Position numbers and translations under genes: made by a program | The notes under the pieces: generated by a model | Databases searched by the model: none | What the model saw: only the letters and a program-made list of their open reading frames with translations | Told to the model about the DNA's origin: nothing | From: Algoriphagus sp. NG3 | Lineage (GTDB): Bacteria > Bacteroidota > Bacteroidia > Cytophagales > Cyclobacteriaceae | Length of the DNA: 64,000 bases | Reading direction: 5' to 3' | NCBI RefSeq assembly: GCF_034119865.1 | Contig: NZ_CP139421.1 | Location: 2,542,001-2,606,000 of the forward strand | Shown here: positions 53,664 through 62,850 of the stretch, one piece after another | Numbering within the stretch: position 1 is the stretch's first letter | Layout of the letters: every line of letters starts with the position of its first letter

Positions 53664-54560
53664 TTATTCCACATGATCAGACCAATTAAAATCTGTCCGG
53701 AAATTACCTACAGGAATTCTGACCAAGATAATTATTCCTTTAGAATCAATTCCAAAATTGGACAATTCTTCATTGATTAACAAGGCATTACCTGTTAAAT
53801 AAACAAAACTGCCTCCCAGTCCCTGGGTCAAAATCTTTCTTGAAGTAGCGACACCAAACCCTCTATCCTCAGCCACATGCTTTGTAGATCTACCTTTTAC
53901 GGCTGAATCTACCGCTGTTCTATGATCAGTAATATGGCTAAAATCCCTTTCTCCTATATAATTCTGATAGGAACCCAGCAGTCCCACTCCTCTATCAGCC
54001 AAACATATATCCATAAAACCATTTTCCCTATAATACTGAAACGCAAGATAGCCGAACTTATGTTTCGAATGTTCTACAATATTATCAGTCAATTCTGACA
54101 GCATATAAGAGATGGCAGTAAAGTAATTAGTAGGCAATTGAGTGATTCTTCTGATTGCCGCAAATACATGAGACAAGAGCTTTTCTCTAATTGAAGGATG
54201 GTCTCCGGTAGAAGACGTACCAAATTTTATTATGGGAATATAAGTTCTTAGTAAATAAGAATTCAAGATTGTCTCCCACTCATCTTCACTTGCTGGCGAA
54301 AGGCATTTCGGAAATTTAATAGTTTCCAAATATGAATTCATACCCCCGATATTGTCCAACTGTGGAAATTCAGCAATGAGAGAAGCATAGTGAACTGCCA
54401 GCAATGGAGGGGTAAAGTTCATCCTACTGAAGTCCAATGTTTTCAAATTAGTATTAAAGCTCCTCATTGAGCGATTTAAATGAAGCAACTGCATACCAAT
54501 ATGCGTATTCCACTCAAATTGAGGGCTAAAAGAATCTGAAGGTCTTTCCTTATGTTCCAA
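53664..54560 (-). CDS. HATPase_c (RsbW/anti-sigma-kinase-like) protein
   Basis: The 298-residue protein has a GHKL ATPase domain in its second half: N-box YMLSELTDNIVEHSKHKFGY (about 153-172), DICLADRGVGLLGSY (about 190-204), RGFGVATSRKILTQGLGG (G2 region, about 238-255). The N-terminal 140 residues are unassigned. It stands between the HNH nuclease gene (24 nt upstream) and the STAS-like gene (17 nt downstream), the arrangement of a partner-switching pair attached to a nuclease. Confidence 0.85.
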   Translation of the reverse strand: MEHKERPSDSFSPQFEWNTHIGMQLLHLNRSMRSFNTNLKTLDFSRMNFTPPLLAVHYASLIAEFPQLDNIGGMNSYLETIKFPKCLSPASEDEWETILNSYLLRTYIPIIKFGTSSTGDHPSIREKLLSHVFAAIRRITQLPTNYFTAISYMLSELTDNIVEHSKHKFGYLAFQYYRENGFMDICLADRGVGLLGSYQNYIGERDFSHITDHRTAVDSAVKGRSTKHVAEDRGFGVATSRKILTQGLGGSFVYLTGNALLINEELSNFGIDSKGIIILVRIPVGNFRTDFNWSDHVE

Positions 54561-54584
54561 AACTCATTTCACTAATGTCAGTAT

Positions 54585-55418
54585 TTATGAAATCAACCCC
54601 CTCAAATCGCCCACACTCAGCGTATCCATGCCCCGATGCAGCATTCGATGACAATTGGAACAGACCAGAGCCAGATCGTCCAGCAGGGTTTCCTGGATTC
54701 CATCGTATTGATAGAGCGGAGTCTGGTGGTGGCATTCGATAAAGCCCTTGCCCAGATCGCCGTATTTGACCTGGAAGTTGAAGTCGCAGGATTCGCAGTC
54801 CAGTGCCCCGTATTTTTTGAGGTGCTGGGTTTTCTTGGCTAGTACTAGCCTAGTGTCTCTTTCTTTGTATTTATGAAGTCTGTAAAGCACTTTTCCTTCC
54901 CGGAACTCCAGTTGTTCCTCCTCTACTTCTTCGGGGAGCTCGTAGAGTTTTAAGCTCAGCTGTGGGTTTGCCGCCGCCGCCCTGATCGTGTTGGCGATAT
55001 TCCTTAATTCCGTCCTCTTGTCCTGAAATTCCTCAAACACGACCTTTTCCAGCTTCCCTCCTCCTTTCAGCCCTTTGCCATGGTAACCGGGGTCTATGGC
55101 CAGTAAATTCCCCAGTTTCATTGCCGCACCGTTTGCATTGCGGAAGCGGGCTTCATCAGGTCTTACTTGAAATATGGGTAGCCTGTTCGGCACTTCGGAA
55201 AGTTCTATAATTGCCGGGTTGGAATGGTTGATCTGACCTGGCTCCAGCTGAAAGTACAGGTCCAGCGCAAGGATAATTTCATGTGTATATAATTGATTTT
55301 TAAAGGACACATGGAATCTCGCACCACTTATAATCATTCCCGTGTGTGAGGTTTCCTCGTGCTCGATTTCATCCCTGTGCCATTTTGGGTTTCGCTGTGC
55401 CGGTGTTTTTTCTTCCAT
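54585..55418 (-). CDS. HNH endonuclease (McrA-like C-terminal domain)
   Basis: I start at 55418 (MEEKTPAQRNP), because sequence further upstream belongs to a dispersed repeat. The 277-residue protein has an N-terminal beta-rich domain (about 25-110; ISGARFHVSFKNQLYTHEII), a middle segment, and a C-terminal HNH domain: DCESCDFNFQVKYGDLGKGF, IECHHQTPLYQ, LALVCSNCHRMLH. The pattern of CxxC, CHH and CxxCH is like McrA-type enzymes that cut modified DNA. It leads an operon with the HATPase and STAS-like genes. Confidence 0.85.
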   Translation of the reverse strand: MEEKTPAQRNPKWHRDEIEHEETSHTGMIISGARFHVSFKNQLYTHEIILALDLYFQLEPGQINHSNPAIIELSEVPNRLPIFQVRPDEARFRNANGAAMKLGNLLAIDPGYHGKGLKGGGKLEKVVFEEFQDKRTELRNIANTIRAAAANPQLSLKLYELPEEVEEEQLEFREGKVLYRLHKYKERDTRLVLAKKTQHLKKYGALDCESCDFNFQVKYGDLGKGFIECHHQTPLYQYDGIQETLLDDLALVCSNCHRMLHRGMDTLSVGDLRGLIS

Positions 55419-55893
55419 TTGGTTTAGCCAAACTAATGAATTCTGGGGTATTCCCAAGGGTTATAGGTTCTGGGATGAGTGTTGGGGCAGAAAATTTGCT
55501 CCCTCCCCACCCTTTTAACCCTTTTTGATAGCTTTGAGGTGTTTTTTTCTTGTTCTTTTGGCTTAGCCCAAAAGAACCAAAAACCCAAGACGCCAGCAAA
55601 GCTACCACCGCACTTACCAGCCGCCTGGCTCGCTGCTGCGTCATTCCTGCCCGCCCTAAACACGAGCTTATGTGTTATTTGATTAGCTCTGATAGAGAGT
55701 GGTATCACCTACTATAGGTACAATAAGACCAAGTCGGATACTTTTACGGAGGGAAGTTTATGAGGGTTGAGGAGAGGATTTGGGAAGTGAGGTTGGGAAA
55801 AGTATGAACTCTATACGGATTAGCCTGACAGCCTCTGACAGTGATTACATAAATATTGAGGTTCTGGTTTTCTTTACAGCATGAATTATCAGA
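55419..55893. repeat. Gene-free stretch with dispersed hairpin repeat copy 2
   Basis: From about 55530 to 55710 it repeats the ttcttttggcttagcccaaa module with agaaccaaaaacccaagacg and gcctggctcgctgctgcgtc, nearly identical to 52650-52790. The core forms the palindrome TTCTTTTGG-cttagc-CCAAAAGAA. Confidence 0.8.
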
Positions 55894-56115
55894 ATGAACT
55901 ACCGCTACCGGGATGCCCATAATTACAAGGAGTTTGGCTCGGTGGTGTTTTCTAATCCTGCTGGCGTGACCGTGGAAGAAGCTAGGGCCCTACTCCTTCC
56001 GAAGTTGATTTCTGAGGAGTTTTTTGTTCCTGATGAGTGGGGGCTGACAAGGTTACATTAGCAGAGTGGTTTGTGAAGACACAAACCACGGCTGGGTGGC
56101 ATGAGTTTGAGGAAA
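55894..56115 (+). pseudogene. Broken copy A of a small gene (MNYRYRDAHNYKEFG family)
   Basis: Opens with MNYRYRDAHNYKEFGSVVFS, then NPAGVTVEEARALLLPKLIS and EEFFVPDEWGLTRLH, ending at a stop at 56059-56061. Directly after comes the inverted repeat GTGGTTTGTG-aaga-CACAAACCAC and a remnant of the original C-terminal coding sequence (tggcatgagtttgagga). Comparison with copies B-D shows that the intact protein had about 100 residues and an acidic C-terminus (EFEETDEEVTDGREIGEFL). Family name unknown. Confidence 0.75.
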
Positions 56116-56145
56116 TCTATCAGAAAATCGATATATCGCTAATTT

Positions 56146-56754
56146 TTAAATTAAAACCTTCCATTCCCCTGCCTTTGTTGATCCAACCCGGATTATTTTA
56201 TTCTCGCTTTTCAAGTTACTGATGTGATATTCGACCCCTCTTCTTGTCAAGCCCGTCATCAACTGTAACTCTTTCGATGTAATCTTGGGATTTGATTTCA
56301 TGGCATTTAGGATTATCTCCACAGTTTCTTCCACAGTTTCTTCCACAGTTTCTTCCACAGTTTCTTCCACAGTCCTGTGGAGAACAACTGAAAACATCCC
56401 TTCTGTTTTGAACACAGGTTCCGGAAGCTTTGCGGACTTCATCAGATCCCTAATGCGGACAATACCGGAGCCTACTTGCTCTACCATGTGGATACGGACG
56501 AACAAACCAAAAATCAACGGATTACGACTATGGCTTTTGGTACCAAAATCGACCAATGAGATTGCGCTGGTCAATCCACCCGGATTGCTGATCTCCACAC
56601 GATCTTTGAATAGCTCAACTGTTATTTTAGCTCCCTTGTCGTAATAGTCTCGGTGGGAGAGCGCATTAATGATAGCCTCTTTCAAAGCCGTTTCGGGAAT
56701 CTCCCATATTTCCTTTCTAGGCCCACTCCCTTCAATAGGAAAAGCTTCAATTAC
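56146..56754 (-). pseudogene. C-terminal part of a RecG-like / AlbA_2-type ATP-binding regulator
   Basis: The open frame runs from 56754 (just after a stop at 56755-56757) to 56146, with the first usable ATG at 56685. It encodes the end of a family with an N-terminal Schlafen/AlbA_2 domain, here missing: KEAIINALSHRDYYDKGAKI, VEISNPGGL, FVRIHMVEQVGSGIVRIRD, then a Thr-Val-Glu-Glu tandem repeat and a winged helix (ITSKELQLMTGLTRRGVEYH). The N-terminal half is gone, so it is probably nonfunctional. Confidence 0.82.
56321..56368. repeat. 12-bp tandem repeat, four units
   Basis: Four exact units of acagtttcttcc, encoding (TVEE)n on the minus strand inside the RecG-like fragment. Linkers of this kind are typical for the family and vary in copy number through slippage. 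Confidence 0.95.
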
Positions 56755-57078
56755 CTACAAATTATCCGCCATGAAAGTGTATTGTGTGGCTCAGGTAGAA
56801 ATTACCACGTCAGACACAAGTTAGCGCAAAACCTTAGAAATCTTCAAAAATCATATTGCAAAACAAAAAGTAGGGTTTTTTCTGTCCTTTTGGCTCCGAA
56901 AAAATCGGGACAGGCTTTGACGCCCTCCTGAGGCGGGCAGGGAAAAGTCAAGACGCCAGGCTACCCGCACGACCCCTTCACTAAAACGGTCCACAAGACT
57001 GTTTCTTAAAGCTCGGCCCTCCTGCGAGCTGACACAAGCCAGCCGCCTTGCTCGCTTGCTCCAGACAATTTGAATACA
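56755..57078. repeat. Repeat-bearing spacer
   Basis: It holds the cgaaaaaatcgggacaggct block and pieces of the tcaagacgccaggct / cctgcgagctgacacaagcc module, all diverged. No gene is seen. Confidence 0.5.
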
Positions 57079-57414
57079 CTACTCCTCCCGGATGTAGTAA
57101 ATTGAGCCAAACGTAGTTTGCTTTTGGACATAGTAAATAGTAGCGCCTTCTTCTACGTCCAGCCCTGATCCGAAGACCTGAATGATCTCTTCATCTTCAT
57201 TAACCACCGTCAATCGGCAAGGCTTATCCACACTTCCCAACCTGAATTGTAATAACGCCCCCTTAGCCCATCCTAGTTCATGCTTTTTTGCCAGTACTCC
57301 CCTATGGACTTTGGTTTGATAATTGAGATTAAATAGAATGTAAGCCGTCCCAATGCAGCACAGAACTAGAATAACTACTCCCCACTTTGGTAAATTCAGA
57401 GATTCCATAAACAA
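57079..57414 (-). CDS. Small membrane-anchored hypothetical protein (111 aa)
   Basis: It has one N-terminal membrane segment (WGVVILVLCCIGTAYILF, about 11-28) followed by a beta-rich soluble part (LLQFRLGSVDKPCRLTVVNE, GATIYYVQKQTTFGSIYYI). No known domain. It is isolated between repeats; the start may be the second ATG (MESLNLPKWG, 57408). Confidence 0.6.
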   Translation of the reverse strand: MFMESLNLPKWGVVILVLCCIGTAYILFNLNYQTKVHRGVLAKKHELGWAKGALLQFRLGSVDKPCRLTVVNEDEEIIQVFGSGLDVEEGATIYYVQKQTTFGSIYYIREE

Positions 57415-57523
57415 TACTATTCATTCACCTATTAAAATAAATAAAAAAATTAACAAATCATCAGAATGACTGTATCACTCTAGCATTTAGTCCAATACAC
57501 TTAAATTAACATTATAAGCATTA

Positions 57524-57894
57524 ATGAACTACCGCTACCGGGATGCCCATAACTACAAGGAGTTTGGCTCGGTGGTGTTTTCTAATCCTGCGGGAATGAC
57601 TGTGGAAGAGGCCAGCGCCAAAAAAGTTTACTGGACTTTTTCTTAGCGCTCGGTTTGCTTCACAGCCACCCACAACCTGGCCCCTCGCTAAAATGATCCA
57701 AAGGGATCATTTCTTAGCGCTCGGTCCTCCCTGATGAATGGGGACTACCCAGGCTGCATGCCTCGCCCTATGATCCGGCTGTGGATCATGAGTGGCATGA
57801 GTTTGAAGAGTTTGAGGAGACGGATGAGGTGGTTACGGATGGAAGGGAGATTGGGGAGTTTTTGGAGGGGGTGGAGAAGGGGGATGAAGTGTAG
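57524..57894 (+). pseudogene. Broken copy B of the small gene, split by a hairpin insert
   Basis: Begins as copy A (MNYRYRDAHNYKEFGSVVFS, NPAGMTVEEASA), is then interrupted near 57620 by about 110 bp containing the hairpin AAATGATCC-aaag-GGATCATTT and flanking ttagcgctcgg sequences, and resumes near 57730 with PDEWGLPRLHASPYDPAVDH, EWHEFEEFEETDEVV and TDGREIGEFLEGVEKGDEV before the stop at 57892-57894. It gives the best view of the complete protein: small, acidic, no signal peptide. The block of about 14 residues with KLISEEFF is missing. Confidence 0.8.
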
Positions 57895-58260
57895 AATATT
57901 CTTGCCACAGTAAATAAATTGTGCCTTCATTGACAATTGACAATCTTTTTGGTTGTTTTTCATCTTGTTCTCTTGCCTTGACGCAATTGGGATTGAGCGT
58001 AAATAAAATGTCGAGGCGGAAAGATGGGTTGTTATATTTTGTTGATTCTCAATTTCTCCATTTACCCATATGGATAATGTTTAGGTGATTTTCTCCGTTC
58101 TTTTGGCTTAGCCCAAAAGAACCAAAAGGCCAAGACGCCAGCAAACTTCCGCAGCGCAATCCAGCCGCACCCTCGTGCTGCGTCATTCCTACCCGCCCAC
58201 ACATTAAACTAGAGTGTTAATTCGGTATTGTCTTGTCTAAGCAATAAGATGCTCTACTTC
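57895..58260. repeat. Gene-free stretch with dispersed hairpin repeat copy 3
   Basis: At 58090-58205 it has the ttcttttggcttagcccaaa module again with aaggccaagacgccagcaaa and gtgctgcgtcattcctaccc. A minus-strand frame across 57745-57963 is only the complement of copy B. Confidence 0.7.
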
Positions 58261-58447
58261 AGTCCAAGCTGATCTCGGAGGAGTTTTTTGTTCCTGATGA
58301 GGGGGGCTACCCAGACTGCATGCCTCTCCCTATGATCCGGCTGTGGATCATGAGTGGCATGAGTTTGAGGAATTTGAATTGACGGATGAAGAGGTTACGG
58401 ATAGAAGGGAGATTGGGGAGTTTTTGGCTAAAGCCTGGGAGGTATAG
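58261..58447 (+). pseudogene. Broken copy C of the small gene
   Basis: Lacks the N-terminal part. It keeps sequence for KLISEEFFVPDE, then a 1-bp deletion (gatgaggggggctaccc against gatgaatggggactaccc in copy B) shifts the frame; the remaining DNA still resembles the end of the gene, down to ttttggctaaagcctgggag and a TAG. It is followed by the ggaatgggctaaagccacat repeat. Confidence 0.75.
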
Positions 58448-58644
58448 CAATCCTTTTATTGGAATGGGCTAAAGCCACATTCCAATTGATTGGTCGATCG
58501 ATTCTGGTGGTTATCTCTTTATTTGAATAGGTAAAGCCACAGACCGATTGATTGCGAAGGGTCTCGAATGATAAGTTAATAGATAGATTGCAAAATACTG
58601 AGTTTATGACTGTCAACCCACTAGGGGCTATCCTTTGGAATACT
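58448..58644. repeat. ggaatgggctaaagccacat repeat and spacer
   Basis: Two forms of the element lie in tandem (58457-58490 and a diverged one near 58515-58545). The same element follows copy D at the right edge of the window and occurs at 52840. Confidence 0.65.
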
Positions 58645-59016
58645 TTAATTTGATTTTCCTACCTCTCTTTCTATTTGATCCAGTGTTTTCTCTGCCAGAT
58701 TCATACTTGCGACCAAGTCATTCAGTTCAATCAACCCAAATCTATACAGATTAACTTTTTCATCAAGAATCCTCCATGCAATTACATGCTTTCGATACTT
58801 ATCATCCGGCTTGACAAATCCAACAAACGCTATGCAAACAGCAGCAATAGTTCCAAACGTTCTCGACACATTACTCTCATCAGATGACGCAGCTATTGTA
58901 GAGGCAAGGACTCCACCTATGCCAAATAAGTAATGGCAAATTGTAAAAGCCCAAAATGTTATAAACCAGCCATCAAGTCTTTTCTTCACTGATCTAGGTA
59001 TTGGTTTCTCTTCCAT
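58645..59016 (-). CDS. Small membrane protein (123 aa)
   Basis: It has two hydrophobic segments (ITFWAFTICHYLFGIGGVLA and FGTIAAVCIAFVGFV) and a C-terminal helical part (about 85-120; VNLYRFGLIELNDLVASMNL). It resembles the SLATT-type layout of two membrane helices plus a coiled helix but no family can be claimed. It shares the N-terminal MEE start and orientation with the next upstream gene (59155-59475). Confidence 0.65.
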   Translation of the reverse strand: MEEKPIPRSVKKRLDGWFITFWAFTICHYLFGIGGVLASTIAASSDESNVSRTFGTIAAVCIAFVGFVKPDDKYRKHVIAWRILDEKVNLYRFGLIELNDLVASMNLAEKTLDQIEREVGKSN

Positions 59017-59154
59017 AATTATGATAATTTAATTTGTATATACACATTACTATAAAACTCTTTAGCCTAACTGGATAAATGCAATTAAAAGTTGAATTTC
59101 ACTGACAATACTAACACTTCTCGTAATGTCCAACACGTCATTATGACCTGTTGC

Positions 59155-59475
59155 TTAAGAGTTCACTGAATTCTTATCCGGATCCATTTGATCTTGAGGC
59201 TTATCAGATCCTACTGGTTCTGAATTCTCAGCCATTTTTGAGATAATTCTTATTATCAATGGGCTTGCGCTTAGAATAGCATTAAACAAATTATTACTTA
59301 CGACTTTGCTCGCAGATTTTTCTGGTATTTGGTTCATTAAATCAACCACCACTTTATCCAACTTCCTGTCAGCTTGCCTGGCATAGTACCAGCTAAACAG
59401 CCATGTTAAAACCCCACCTAAAACAACACCTATCGCAGTAGAAAGAATTGTTGTGTAGTCCATATACTCTTCCAT
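59155..59475 (-). CDS. Small single-span membrane protein (106 aa)
   Basis: It has one N-terminal membrane segment (STAIGVVLGGVLTWLFSWYY) followed by a cytoplasmic helical part and an acidic, Asp/Pro-rich tail. Unknown family; it lies 138 nt upstream of the 58645-59016 gene and may be co-transcribed. Confidence 0.6.
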   Translation of the reverse strand: MEEYMDYTTILSTAIGVVLGGVLTWLFSWYYARQADRKLDKVVVDLMNQIPEKSASKVVSNNLFNAILSASPLIIRIISKMAENSEPVGSDKPQDQMDPDKNSVNS

Positions 59476-60782
59476 AATTATGTTTAGATTTTACTATCCC
59501 ATCTTTAGGTTTTTACTGAGTTTTACTAGTAATTTCATGTTTATCAGTGGCATTTTCTGAAAAATATCACTTTAATCCCTAGTTAATCCAATCTATCCTC
59601 TGGGTCCTTTAAAATAATGTTACCGGTCCATATAAATATTCTTTGTTTACTCTTTAAGTAGTTATAGGTAATTGAAAGGATTTATGGCTTGGGTATTTAT
59701 ATGGTTCTGGTTTTAAGGCCGGAAGAACAATGAAAGTTATCTGTCAGTGTTTCCTCACCTTTTCTGTTGCGGCACAAATCCGGTAAATGATAAGTACAAT
59801 TTATGGCAAATACTAAAGAAAACCCATACCATGTAAAAGATATATTTCGCTGATAAGCAGGGAATTATTTGCATTTTTTACTAAAATCCGGTGAAATCGG
59901 TGCCTTCCCGTCTGGGTGTATTAAAATTATCGTTGGGACAGGGTTGAATTTGTAATTCAACCCTTCTATTCTTGCCAATTTGCAATTGGCATTCTTACCT
60001 CACCCCTCTCCCGATATCGTGTTGCTTCCGGAATCACTTCGTTCCCGAATCGCTTTGCTCTCGGGATTGAAATCTCAGGATTGAACTATCGGGAGCGATC
60101 GGCTCTGCTATCATTTTACTATCTGATCAGAATAAAGTGGGTTCCGGATTTAAGCCCGGACGGGTGTTCTACCTACTCCCATCCTCCTCCTTGAAGAGGA
60201 GGCGATAGGCTTTGCTATCATCCAGCTATCGGAATCAAAAGGTGTTTGGTGGTTTCCGGATTTAAGCCCGGATAGGTGATAAAAGTTGGCTGTTCTACCT
60301 CACCCCATCCTCCTCCTGAAAGAGGAGGCGATTGGCAGCGGTAACTGATAGTTTTCAGTATCTAAAAGACATCTGCAATAAAAGGAAAAAAATGACACCA
60401 TCCCATCACGCAGGCTGGCTACTTCGCTAAAATGACCCAAAGGGATCATTTTTTAACGCCTGCCTTGCCGGTAGGCAGGCTCGGCCCTCCTTAAAAATGC
60501 CCGCCGCGGCGGGCATTTTCTGAACAGTCGATCCTAGGGTGTTTTTCATGAAAATGGGAGGAAATGTGAGGGAAATGCGGTGTTTGTCGGTCTGTCAGTG
60601 GAATTTTACACATAAGGTTGGACACATTCTTACCATAGCATAAATTTAGTCTTTTTTCTTAGGCTGTAAGTTTATAAAAATTCGAGGACGTTTTTTTGAA
60701 GGACGATTTAGACTAAAATCACAAATGCCTATTCTTCAAAATGAATATTGAAGAATAGGCCATTCGTTTGAATATGAAGTTC
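59476..60782. repeat. Long gene-free stretch made of dispersed repeats
   Basis: From left to right: a diverged third copy of the palindrome repeat (about 59800-59925, with gataagcagggaattatttg but a broken palindrome), cccgatatcgtgttgcttcc modules, two TCCGG-atttaag-CCCGGA hairpins (60142-60160, 60254-60272) with tandem tcctcctnnaagaggaggcg hairpins, and near 60425-60460 the AAATGA(T/C)CC-aaag-GGATCATTT hairpin seen inside pseudogene copy B. Near 60480-60520 lies a cctgccttgccggtaggcag palindrome and cccgccgcggcggg. No gene is credible. Confidence 0.75.
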
Positions 60783-61403
60783 CTAAAATCTAGATTTAAT
60801 ACCCATATTTAAATTGCCCATTGTACCTAGGCCAAATTCAACAAACAAACCAAAATTTTTCACAGGGTAATATGTCACACCAGTTAAGATCCCCATGTTA
60901 TAACTAATATCTTCATCTCTTTTAAAAAACGAATAATCAATACGGTCTTCCGGCAAGTTACTTCGTTCAAACTCTTCAGTGACTTTATTAAAAACCGCAC
61001 CACCCAAATACGTTAAGTAAATATCCCATTTCTCCGATTTCATTTTCCCTTGCATAAAATTTTCATTTATAAAAGAGGTGATGTAGAATGTCCCCCTTAT
61101 TCCTACTGGAAAAAAATCCTGTTTATAGGAATATATCCTTCCACCAGAAGGCGTGGCCGCAGGAAATAGATAGCTTCTATTTTGATATCCCAGATAAACT
61201 CCAGCACTAAAAAAACTACTGATCTTGTAGTCAATCGTCAATTCTGTGTAGAGACTATTATTTCCTTGAACGAACCTATGGGCATTTACTGTGGTACCTA
61301 CTCCAAGGATCCAATTTTTCTGTGGATTAGACTCTAAAGTCTGACCAGATAGCGTACCGCTAATAACAAAGCTAACGATCAATAGGTATATTATTCGTCT
61401 CAT
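60783..61403 (-). CDS. Outer-membrane beta-barrel protein
   Basis: I choose the start at 61403 (MRRIIYLLIVSFVISGTLSG), a normal signal peptide; the ATG shares one base with the TGA of the upstream gene (TGATG). The 206-residue protein has alternating strand patterns (YKISSFFSAGVYLGYQNRSY, IYSYKQDFFPVGIRGTFYI, FGLFVEFGLGTMGNLNMGIK), like small OmpW/porin-type barrels. It is translationally coupled to the lipoprotein gene that now has a nonsense codon. Confidence 0.8.
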   Translation of the reverse strand: MRRIIYLLIVSFVISGTLSGQTLESNPQKNWILGVGTTVNAHRFVQGNNSLYTELTIDYKISSFFSAGVYLGYQNRSYLFPAATPSGGRIYSYKQDFFPVGIRGTFYITSFINENFMQGKMKSEKWDIYLTYLGGAVFNKVTEEFERSNLPEDRIDYSFFKRDEDISYNMGILTGVTYYPVKNFGLFVEFGLGTMGNLNMGIKSRF

Positions 61404-62449
61404 CAGAAGATCATTCCCATTTTCCATTGAATTTTTCCTGTGTTATATAAATCACCAATATTGTCAGTTTTCAAAACCGCCGCATACCCTAAATCCTGAT
61501 CATCTGTCTTAATTGTATACGTGAAAGACATTGCTGGCGATGTTTCTGTCGCAGGGTAATTTATAGTTATAGGGGTGCTGGTTGATCCCCCGTCAGATTC
61601 TGTCCAATGTAGAATAACATAGTCGCCTACAGACGGAGCCCAAGTACAAATATTTGTACCTACTGAATGCCATCTCTGATTTTTAAGTTTATCCCTTTTT
61701 ATTTGTGGATATGAGTAATTCAATAAATTTGGAATACCTGGGGAGAATGCGCGTAACTCTAATTCTACTTTTCCTCTAACCCAACTCTCAATTGATCCTA
61801 GGTCAGGGACCATAATTTGACTAACGTATAAGGTTCCATTTCCAAATGCTGAAATTTTTAAATAACGACCTTCATCCTCTTTATTTAATGATACAAAATC
61901 TGTATTTCCAACTCTTTCATTAGGACTAATCACCCATATTTCATTCTGCATTGCAAATTCTTCAGAAATCATAAAATCCAGCTCCTGTAGTTCAACTTTA
62001 TCATTAAGGATATACCCTGGGTATTCCCTAATTGCTTCGTCAGGAGTAGGGAAAACGACTATGGGGTCTTTTGATCCTAATATTCATTCAGCTTTAAGCT
62101 CTTCATAAAATGGAATGAATATTTGTGGATAAATATCTTGACTCTGAAATTCATCTATAATCCTTTTGGAAAACCCCACTGCTTTTGACTTAGAGTTGAC
62201 ATTCTTTTCCAGAAGAACATCAATTAATACATTATAATCTCCGTCAAACTGCTTTTCGATTTCGCCATATAAAAATTCTTTGAAGTTTTTATTAAGACGG
62301 TTTTCATTTAAAACGAAATGACCTAAATCGTTGAATTTTGTAGCTTCTACAGCTAAAGCTTCTACAGGATCAACATCGTTAAGCTCATTTGATTGGCAAG
62401 AAAAGAACATCAAACAGCCAATTACCAGAAAATTTAAAGGTTTTTTCAT
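61403..62449 (-). pseudogene. Secreted lipoprotein gene interrupted by one in-frame TGA
   Basis: Two open frames, 62449-62084 and the one reaching 61403, are in the same frame and separated by a single TGA (62084-62086). Between them the frame stays open and protein-like (ILGSKDPIVVFPTPDEAIRE, YPGYILNDKVELQELDF) into MISEEFAMQNEIWVISPNER. Together they make a 348-residue lipoprotein (lipobox MFFSC) of a Bacteroidota family that I recognise by the IFIPFYEEL ... PIVVF ... DEEFA-type ... WVIS order but cannot name. The TGA is probably a nonsense mutation (a GGA codon would fit) or a sequence error. Confidence 0.8.
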
Positions 62450-62850
62450 AAAATAATTTTAATAAAAGTTGAAATAATGATATCAAGGGTAAATATAGGA
62501 ATTAGTTCAAAAAATTAAAACTAGAATTTCATTTTTTAGATAAAAAATAATTCTCACTAGTGCTCACCAGCTCTGATTTTTGATTGGTTTGAATAGGACT
62601 ATACGTCATGATTCCCATTTAATCCTTACAATATGGCTAAATTCATAAAAATAGCACATCAATAGGGAGTTGTGGGAAAAAGCTCCTTAGCTTAAAACTT
62701 GCTTATCGGTTCAGTAACGAAGTAGTAGTCTTGAGTAGAGATATGTGATTACTGAGGAGGGGGAGAGGGTGGTCTAAAAAATTCCGCAGGAAATGTAAAA
62801 ACTGAACCAGTTTTTGTTAGATTCGTTTGGTAAAGAAAAAGGAGGATGCT
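62450..62850. other. Spacer with a small hairpin
   Basis: It contains no gene. At 62796-62815 lies AAAAACTG-aac-CAGTTTTT, an 8-bp inverted repeat with T-run that could end transcription or precede the small frame at 62851. Confidence 0.5.

Noticed and set aside
57745..57963. 72-codon minus-strand frame
   Set aside because: It is the complement of pseudogene copy B.
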